From: Spirochaetaceae bacterium
Lineage (GTDB): Bacteria > Spirochaetota > Spirochaetia > Treponematales > Breznakiellaceae
DNA length: 26,623 bases
Direction of reading: 5' to 3'
Assembly: GCA_031273985.1 (NCBI GenBank)
Contig: JAISQV010000116.1
Span: 1 to 26,623 of the forward strand
Shown: positions 20,826-26,623 of the stretch, one piece after another
Layout of the letters: each line of letters opens with the position of its first letter
How positions within the stretch are numbered: position 1 is the stretch's first letter
The notes under the pieces: generated by a model
Databases searched by the model: none
Told to the model about the DNA's origin: nothing
The model's input: the letters and a program-made list of their open reading frames with translations, nothing else
Position numbers and translations under genes: made by a program

Positions 20826-22697
20826 ATGATGCAGAACGATCAGAATAACAAGCTGCCGCCCCGGCCTCCGGCCCTTCCCGGGGGAAAGAACAATCGCCTG
20901 GCCCTTCTCTTTTTCGGCCTCGTAACGGTTGTTTTTGTCCTGTTTTTTTTCAGGAACGAAACCCCCCGGTCCAGGGAGATACCCTATTCTACCTTCACCA
21001 ATTACCTTGACCGGGGCGAGGTTTCTTCGGTAACCATCGTGGACGGCGCCGTGATAGAGGGCACCCTCAAGGGAAGCGGCGGCGATCTGATGCGATTCAA
21101 GACCCTGATTCCCTACCAGGATCAGACGCTGATTCCCACGCTGAGGGAAAAAGGCATCAATATTTCCGGCGCCACGGCAAGTTTTTCCCCCTGGCGCATG
21201 ATTCTGCAGTTTCTCCCCTGGGTTGTCTGGTTTTTCCTGTTCTGGGTGATGTTTCGGAATATGCAGGGTTCGGGGAACAAGGCATTCCAGTTTGGCAAGA
21301 GCCGGGCCAAACGCTACCAGGATGAGGGGCAAAAGATAACCTTCGCCGATGTGGCCGGCCAGGAAGACGCCAAGTACGAGCTTCAGGAGGTGGTGGCCTT
21401 CCTCAAGTATCCCCAGAAATTCACCAAAATGGGGGCCAAGATACCCAAGGGGGTGCTCCTCGTGGGTATGCCCGGGACGGGAAAGACCCTCATGGCCCGG
21501 GCCGTGGCGGGGGAGGCGGAGGTTGCCTTCTTCCATATGTCGGGCTCCGACTTTGTGGAGATGTTTGTCGGCGTCGGGGCGAGCCGGGTCCGGGACCTCT
21601 TTGAGCAGGGCCGCCGCAGCGCCCCCTGCATCATCTTTATCGATGAGCTCGACGCGGTGGGCCGCACCAGGGGCGCCGGTTACGGCGGCGGCCACGATGA
21701 GCGGGAGCAGACCCTCAACCAGCTCCTCGTGGAGATGGACGGTTTCGATTCCAAGGACGGGGTGATAATCCTTGCCGCCACGAACCGGCCCGACGTGCTC
21801 GATCCGGCTCTCCTCAGACCGGGCCGCTTTGACCGGCAGGTGGTGGTGGCCATGCCGGACATCAAGGAGCGGGAGGCTATCCTCAAGATTCACTCCGGCA
21901 AGATTCCCCTGTCCGAGGATGTGGATCTGATCCGCATTGCCAGGGCCACCCCCGGAATGAGCGGGGCGGAGATAGCCAACCTGGTGAATGAGGCGGCCCT
22001 GTTTGCCGCCCGGAGGGATCAGGGTGCCGTGGAGATGCCCGACTTTGAGGAAGCCCGGGATAAGATAATCATGGGGGTTGCGCGGAAGACCCTGGTGGTT
22101 TCCGACAGGGAGCGGCGTATGACCGCAGTCCACGAGGCGGGCCACGCCCTGCTTCACTACTTCCTCAAGCATTCCGATCCCCTCCACAAAGTAACCATCG
22201 TGCCCCATGGCCGCGCTCTGGGCATGGCCATGTCCCTGCCGGAGGAGGATAGTTACAGCCGCACGAGGGGCTGGATAGAGGACCGCATCACGATCTGCTA
22301 CGGCGGCTGGGCGGCGGAGAATCTGTTCTACTCCGAAACCACCACGGGTACCAAGCAGGACCTGGAACAGGCCACCGAGATGGCCCGCCGCATGGTCTGC
22401 GAGTGGGGCATGGCGGAGGAGCTGGGGCCCGTTACCTACGGTCAGGAGGAGGAGCCCATCTTCCTGGGCAAGGAGATAGCCCGGCACAAGGATTACTCCG
22501 AGGAAACCGCCCGGCTCATCGATCAGGCCGTCAAGCGTATCCTTGACGCGGGGCGCGGGAACGCGGAGCGCATCCTTGCGGAGAACCGGGGCAAGCTGGA
22601 AACCCTGGCGGATGCCCTGCTGCAGCGGGAAACCCTGACGGATGACGAGGTCCGCTCCCTCCTGGGGCTTCCCCCCCGGGAGCAGGGCGGCGGATGA
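20826..22697 (+). CDS. ftsH: ATP-dependent zinc metalloprotease FtsH
   Basis: The 623-residue membrane protease degrades misassembled membrane proteins and regulators. It has two membrane helices (RLALLFFGLVTVVFVLFFF, 24-42, and MILQFLPWVVWFFLFWVMF, about 125-143) around a periplasmic domain. The AAA module has Walker A GMPGTGKT (214-221), Walker B IIFIDELD (269-276) and the second region of homology ATNRPDVLDPALLRPGRFDRQ. The zinc site is HEAGH at 436-440. The C-terminal helices end at LLGLPPREQGGG. ATG 20826 is preferred over an upstream TTG at 20802, which lies within a hairpin; AAGCGGA precedes it. Its stop overlaps the following ATG in ATGA. Confidence 0.97.
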   Translation: MMQNDQNNKLPPRPPALPGGKNNRLALLFFGLVTVVFVLFFFRNETPRSREIPYSTFTNYLDRGEVSSVTIVDGAVIEGTLKGSGGDLMRFKTLIPYQDQTLIPTLREKGINISGATASFSPWRMILQFLPWVVWFFLFWVMFRNMQGSGNKAFQFGKSRAKRYQDEGQKITFADVAGQEDAKYELQEVVAFLKYPQKFTKMGAKIPKGVLLVGMPGTGKTLMARAVAGEAEVAFFHMSGSDFVEMFVGVGASRVRDLFEQGRRSAPCIIFIDELDAVGRTRGAGYGGGHDEREQTLNQLLVEMDGFDSKDGVIILAATNRPDVLDPALLRPGRFDRQVVVAMPDIKEREAILKIHSGKIPLSEDVDLIRIARATPGMSGAEIANLVNEAALFAARRDQGAVEMPDFEEARDKIIMGVARKTLVVSDRERRMTAVHEAGHALLHYFLKHSDPLHKVTIVPHGRALGMAMSLPEEDSYSRTRGWIEDRITICYGGWAAENLFYSETTTGTKQDLEQATEMARRMVCEWGMAEELGPVTYGQEEEPIFLGKEIARHKDYSEETARLIDQAVKRILDAGRGNAERILAENRGKLETLADALLQRETLTDDEVRSLLGLPPREQGGG

Positions 22698-24508
22698 CCG
22701 GATCTGACACGGCCCGCCGCTTCCTGCTGATAGGCATTGCGGCGGTTCTTTGCCCCCACTTTGCCGCGGCCCAGGCCGGGGATGAACGCGGCAGGACCTC
22801 CGGTGAGGCGGCCATAGCGGAGCGTTACCTGATCTGGGCGGAGGAAGCCCTGGCGGAGGGCCGTTGGGAGCAGGCGGAAGCCGCCCTGGAGCGGGCCCAG
22901 GACTACGGGGCCGTGTCTTCGGACCTCTCCTGCGCCCTGGCCCTGGCGCGTCTCCTCCTCCGCAGGCCGGCGGCGGCGGTGCTGGAGGCCGCCCGGAGGG
23001 GCCTGGAAACCCGGCGCTGGAACCGTTACACCGAGGCCGCGGCCCGTCTCATCGAGGCGGAGACCTTGATACGCCTCCGCTCCTGGGAGGCCGCCCTGCG
23101 GAGCCTCTCCGGGGTTCCCGCCGTCCCGCCCGCCTGGCTTGCCGGGCCGGCAGCCCTCGAAACCCCCTACGCGCTGAGACTCCGGGCCCTCCTCGGCATG
23201 GGCAACTACCCCCGGTTCCGGGAGGAAATGGCCCTGGCGCTGGAACTTTACCCCCAGGACCCCCGGCCTGCGGCCATTTTCTTTGAGTACGCCGCCGGGA
23301 AGCCCTCCCCCGAAGCGGGCCCCCATGGGGAATCGCTCCCCGTGGAGGAGGATCACGCCCTGCTGGACACCATCCTGAAACGGCTCCCCCTCTTGGCGGA
23401 GCGGGACCCGGAGCTGATCCGGCGGGCCGTTCCCTTCATCCGCGACACCGAAGAGGCCCGGCGGCTCCTGGGGGCCTACCGGGCGCAGGGCGGGGAAGAT
23501 CCCGCCGCCCTTCCGGCGGCCCTCAACCTGGGCCTTCTGGACGATGAGACCGCCCTGGCGGAGTTCTTTTCCCCCGCCGGGCTCCCCTCCGGGGAAGAGA
23601 CGCCGGAATTCGATGCGGCGCTGATCAATGCCCTGTGGGGGCTCCTCCGCCGGGAGCAGGGCAGGGAAGCTTTCAGGCGGCGCTTGAGGGGCCTCACCGG
23701 GGTGATTACGGAGGATAGGGACCGGGACGGCTACCCCGAATCCCGGACCAGTTACCGGGGCGGGGAAATTACGGCCTGGAGCCTGGACGCGGATCAGGAC
23801 GGCCTTGCGGAGTGGGAATGTACCTTTGCCGCGGGGATCCCGGTAGGGGCCTCGGTGTATCAGGCCCCGGAGGGCGGCCCGGCTCAGGCAGGCCCGATCC
23901 GGGCAAGCCCGCTTCGGGCAGAACTGCGCTGGGAGCGTTACCCCTGGCTGCGGGAGGCCCTCCTGGAGGGGGTAACTTACCGCTACCGGGCCCTGGAGTT
24001 TGCCCTTTCGCCCCTGGAGTTTACCGAGCTGGGCGGGCCTGAGGGCCTCCTCTACCCCCGGAGCGAATTACCGGGCCGCCTGAGCCGGCGCGCCCTGGTG
24101 AGCGCGGCGGAATCCCTGGAACGGCCCTCCCCTGAATTTTCAGGCGGCATCGAGCGGATTCAACTTTCCAGGGGCATTCCCCTCATCGGGGCGGAACTGG
24201 CGGGGGGCCGCATCGTGTCACTGACGGAGTACCAGGCGGGCCGGAAGCGGCTTCAGCGCATAGACCTGGACCTGGACGGCCGCATGGAAACGATCCGCCG
24301 TTTCCGCCGGGAAAGCCCCCCCAGGGCGGGCCGGGAGGAATCCTTTCCCTTTGAGCATATTCCGGTGATCGAGTCCCAGGAGAGCGACTGGGACGGGGAC
24401 GGTATTTTTGAAACCGGGGAGTTGTACCGCGCCGATGGAACCGTCGAACGTTCCTGGGATTTCGATCTGGACGGCATAAGAGAGTATACTGAAAGCAGCG
24501 ATGAATAA
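22694..24508 (+). CDS. Secreted TPR-like protein with five DxDxDGxxE loops
   Basis: The 604-residue protein has an N-terminal signal sequence (FLLIGIAAVLCPHFAAAQ) and is expected in the periplasm or at the surface. Residues 38-200 are helical pairs resembling TPR repeats (YLIWAEEALAEGRWEQAEAA, LSCALALARLLLRRP). The C-terminal half is beta-rich and has five loops of the same pattern: DRDRDGYPE (341), DADQDGLAE (365), DLDLDGRME (524), DWDGDGIFE (565) and DFDLDGIRE (589). They look like calcium-binding loops of the EF-hand/dockerin type but lack the usual flanking helices. I know no named family. It overlaps ftsH by 4 bases and the HtrA-like gene by 8, so the three are likely one transcript. A scaffold for the protease is a guess. 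Confidence 0.8.
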   Translation: MTGSDTARRFLLIGIAAVLCPHFAAAQAGDERGRTSGEAAIAERYLIWAEEALAEGRWEQAEAALERAQDYGAVSSDLSCALALARLLLRRPAAAVLEAARRGLETRRWNRYTEAAARLIEAETLIRLRSWEAALRSLSGVPAVPPAWLAGPAALETPYALRLRALLGMGNYPRFREEMALALELYPQDPRPAAIFFEYAAGKPSPEAGPHGESLPVEEDHALLDTILKRLPLLAERDPELIRRAVPFIRDTEEARRLLGAYRAQGGEDPAALPAALNLGLLDDETALAEFFSPAGLPSGEETPEFDAALINALWGLLRREQGREAFRRRLRGLTGVITEDRDRDGYPESRTSYRGGEITAWSLDADQDGLAEWECTFAAGIPVGASVYQAPEGGPAQAGPIRASPLRAELRWERYPWLREALLEGVTYRYRALEFALSPLEFTELGGPEGLLYPRSELPGRLSRRALVSAAESLERPSPEFSGGIERIQLSRGIPLIGAELAGGRIVSLTEYQAGRKRLQRIDLDLDGRMETIRRFRRESPPRAGREESFPFEHIPVIESQESDWDGDGIFETGELYRADGTVERSWDFDLDGIREYTESSDE

Positions 24509-26318
24509 AATTCTGTTTTGTCTCACCCTGGGCCTTGCCTCCCTTGTTTCCTCCTGCGCCAGCGGCGGCAGCGCGGAGAGCCGCCTGCTTCCGCTGAGGT
24601 CCGCCGTTGAGGTGCGCCTGGCCGATATTGAGCGGCTTTCCGTAGAGGACCCCGCCAGGGCCATACATCTCATCGGCGTCTGCCGGAACCGCTACGGCCC
24701 CGGCTCGGCTTCGCCGGATTTGGCCTTTTTCGGGCAGTTGCCGGCCCTGGAGTCTCAGGCGCTGGATAATCTCAAGGCCGCCCAGTCCGCCGCCATAGAA
24801 GAGATGCGCTGGGATGACGCCGCTTCCTGCGCCCGCTCCCTGGCCGCCTTGGGCGTCTCCGTGGCCAGTACGGGCATGGAGCCGGACCTGATCCTCGCCG
24901 GCGCGAAGGAGCAGCTTGCCCAGGGGAACGATCTTGCGGCCTTCCTCGGGGCTGTCCGCTCCCACGCCGCGAAGCCCCTCTCCAGGGAGGACGCTCTGCT
25001 CTTTCTGGAAAGGGCCGCCGGGGTGGGGCAGCGGCGGACGGCGTTCTTCTTCCTCCAGGCCCTTATCGCCGCGGGCGGTACTGCGGATAAGGCCCTGCGG
25101 GAGTACGCCGAGGGCCGGGACTCCCCCGATGTCATGATAGGCGGCGTGGCCACGGTCCTCGTGGACCGGGGTTACCGCATAGAGCGGGGCATGGGGCTTC
25201 CCGACCGGGTGCTGGGTTCCGCCTTCTTTGTGGACGCATCAGGGCTGCTGATCACCAACTATCATGTCATTTCCAGTGAGGTGGACCCCTCCTACGAGGG
25301 TTTTTCCCGGATGTATATACGCATGGGGGATTCCGCGAGCCCCCGCATTCCCGCCAGGGTTCTGGGCTGGGATCAGGCCATGGACCTTGCGCTGATCAAG
25401 GCGGAGCTAAGGCCGGACTATGTTTTTTCCGTGGTGGACCGGGTCCTTCCCCGGGTGGGCGACACGGTAAACGCCATTGGCTCCCCGGTGGGCCTTGAGA
25501 AGACGGTAACCCGGGGCATCGTGTCCGCCACGGGGCGGCGGTTCCTTCAAGTGGGGGATGTGATACAGATAGACGCTGCGGTGAATCAGGGTAATTCCGG
25601 GGGCCCCGTGGTGGACATGGACGGGCGCCTCGTGGGTATCGTTTTTGCGGGGATTGCGCAGTACCAAGGCCTCAACTTTGCCGTTCCCGCGGAGCGGCTT
25701 GCAGCGGCCCTGCCGGCCATGCTCCGGGGGGGCAGGGCGCAGCGCCCCTGGCTGGGCCTGACCCTGGCGGAAACCGTGCAGGGGGCGGAGATCGTCTATG
25801 TGGTTCCCGGCACCCCTGCGGCGGAGCAGCAGATTCCCGAAGGCGCCCTGATCCGCAGGATCAACGGCGTGGAGATTAGCGCCCCCCAGGGTGCCCTGAT
25901 CCCGGCCCTTCAGGACAGCCTCTTTTCGGGCCGCCCCGGAGAGTTGGTCTCCCTGGAAACCGCCTCCGGGGAGCGCCGGGTGCTTATTACCGCCGCCCGG
26001 CCCGATGTGCCCCTGGCCGCCGCGGCAAGGATGGACACCCGTGAACGGCTCGCCGCGCCCCTCTTTGGCATGATCCTTTCGCCCTCTCCGGGGGGCGGCG
26101 TCTTTTCCAGGACCTACCAGGTGAGGAAGGTGGTCCGGGGCTCCGTGGCCGATGAGATGGGGCTCTCCGAGCAGGACCCCATAACCATACGCGCCTTCCG
26201 GGTCATGGAGAAAGACGGTTACGCCCTGCTGGACATTAACGTCAAGAAGCGCCGCATGGGCTTCCTGGAAACGACGATGCGGCTTCCCGCCGCCCTGGAT
26301 TCCCCGGACACGCTGTAG
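24501..26318 (+). CDS. HtrA/DegP-like serine protease lipoprotein with PDZ domain
   Basis: The 605-residue protein starts with a lipoprotein signal ending LVSSC (Cys19). A helical region of about 200 residues follows, rich in Ala and Leu, with no recognised family. The trypsin-like domain carries the triad: His255 in LLITNYHVIS, Asp295 in AMDLALIK and Ser366 in NQGNSGGPVVDMDG. A PDZ domain covers about 413-505 (RPWLGLTLAE, VVPGTPAAEQQIPEGALIRRINGVEI). A further C-terminal part of about 100 residues (VRKVVRGSVADEMGLSEQDPI) resembles a second, degenerate PDZ. It would act as an envelope quality-control protease, membrane-anchored and facing the periplasm. It overlaps the preceding gene by eight bases. 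A weak ribosome-binding site precedes the ATG. Confidence 0.92.
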   Translation: MNKILFCLTLGLASLVSSCASGGSAESRLLPLRSAVEVRLADIERLSVEDPARAIHLIGVCRNRYGPGSASPDLAFFGQLPALESQALDNLKAAQSAAIEEMRWDDAASCARSLAALGVSVASTGMEPDLILAGAKEQLAQGNDLAAFLGAVRSHAAKPLSREDALLFLERAAGVGQRRTAFFFLQALIAAGGTADKALREYAEGRDSPDVMIGGVATVLVDRGYRIERGMGLPDRVLGSAFFVDASGLLITNYHVISSEVDPSYEGFSRMYIRMGDSASPRIPARVLGWDQAMDLALIKAELRPDYVFSVVDRVLPRVGDTVNAIGSPVGLEKTVTRGIVSATGRRFLQVGDVIQIDAAVNQGNSGGPVVDMDGRLVGIVFAGIAQYQGLNFAVPAERLAAALPAMLRGGRAQRPWLGLTLAETVQGAEIVYVVPGTPAAEQQIPEGALIRRINGVEISAPQGALIPALQDSLFSGRPGELVSLETASGERRVLITAARPDVPLAAAARMDTRERLAAPLFGMILSPSPGGGVFSRTYQVRKVVRGSVADEMGLSEQDPITIRAFRVMEKDGYALLDINVKKRRMGFLETTMRLPAALDSPDTL

Positions 26319-26623
26319 GAAGGAGGATTGAGGAGTTAGAAGAGAAAGAATAGAAGAAGGGGGCCGGGGGGACGCCGGTGTCGTTTTGCGCTTGCGGAGG
26401 GTGCCTGTCCGTCCGTCCAGGGCTAGCGCATATAATTTTTGGTTACCGCGAAATCACAAAAACCGAAGAATTTTAACCACAAAGGAACACAAAGGCGCAC
26501 TTTCCCGCTATGGAACTAAGGAAAAGTAGACCTCACTTTTCCGCTACGGGTTAAGGAAAAGTAGACTTTTCGCCTGAAATCGTAGCTTCTTCCACCCTAA
26601 ACCCGCGAATTACGGGGATTCTT
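26319..26623. other. Gene-free 3' end with purine tract and dispersed repeats
   Basis: I see no gene in this end segment. It starts with an A/G-rich tract (about 26318-26366), the mirror image in composition of the T/C tracts at 11176-11220 and 16751-16798. ACCACAAAGGAACACAAAGG (26477-26496) and two direct repeats with core TAAGGAAAAGTAGA (26516-26530 and 26551-26565) follow. The repeats appear inverted at 9541-9554. Confidence 0.6.
26502..26565 (+). repeat. Two tandem copies of a short intergenic repeat
   Basis: The first copy is 26502-26530 (TTCCCGCT, then CTAAGGAAAAGTAGA) and the second is 26539-26565 (TTCCGCT, then TTAAGGAAAAGTAGA). An inverted copy lies at 9541-9566. The period is about 36 bases. 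Confidence 0.65.

Noticed and set aside
20787..22487. Open frame of 566 codons on the - strand opposite ftsH
   Set aside because: It is antisense to a strongly conserved gene; high GC3 commonly leaves such antisense frames open.
26408..26436. Promoter at the window end with TATAAT at 26431
   Set aside because: No -35 box is found at the right distance and no gene follows within the window.

Overview
The window reads as a chromosomal segment of a GC-rich treponeme-like spirochaete. The basis is gene content and order: rplU-prp-rpmA-obg-nadD/yqeK-LCP protein-rsfS, then ispE-spoVG-rplY-tilS-ftsH. From memory this arrangement resembles the Treponema core genome. The repeat-rich intergenic spacers and the proteins with lipoboxes fit a diderm host. 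Assignment below the Treponema-like level is inference. Nearly everything is on the + strand; only tRNA-Asp and one aspartate-rich ORF are on the - strand.

Layout. (1) 1-234: a small molybdate-binding (Mop/TOBE) protein. (2) 384-8095: a multidrug-efflux module. It has a regulator made of two TetR units fused in one chain, with a perfect palindrome over its likely transcription start. A TolC-like outer membrane protein, a lipoprotein membrane-fusion protein, an RND pump and a small PII/CutA-like protein follow, and the last four are packed by stop/start overlaps or a few bases. (3) 8105-8611: a strong perfect hairpin and an AT-richer orphan lipoprotein gene. (4) 8690-9826: a tRNA island (Pro, Asp, Leu, Thr, Met) in which each gene has a recognisable promoter and none encodes CCA. 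(5) 10002-10938: a flavodoxin-fold protein, possibly on a leaderless mRNA, overlapping apt. (6) 10939-11329: an array of perfect hairpins. (7) 11330-16067: the ribosome/GTPase/NAD cluster. (8) 16114-16920: a divergent aspartate-rich gene and an intergenic repeat element. (9) 16921-22697: ispE, spoVG, tRNA-Gln, rplY, tilS and ftsH, with several palindromes before rplY and ftsH. (10) 22694-26318: a secreted protein with five DxDxDGxxE loops, overlapping a lipoprotein HtrA-like protease. (11) 26319-26623: intergenic repeats.

How it fits together. Region 2 would form a tripartite efflux pump, with the outer membrane channel, lipid-anchored adaptor and inner membrane pump in gene order. The tandem TetR is the likely ligand-sensing repressor, and the PII-like protein is a candidate cytosolic modulator of the pump. 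Regions 7 and 9 serve ribosome assembly (L21, L27, L25, Obg, RsfS, Prp), tRNA maturation (TilS), NAD and isoprenoid synthesis, and envelope proteolysis (FtsH, HtrA-like).

The points most worth a second look are the double TetR with its operator, the PII-like protein fused translationally to an RND operon, Prp beside an L27 that has no N-terminal extension, a degenerate LCP protein, and a family of palindromes before rplY and ftsH. I saw no CRISPR array, transposase, phage gene or toxin-antitoxin pair.
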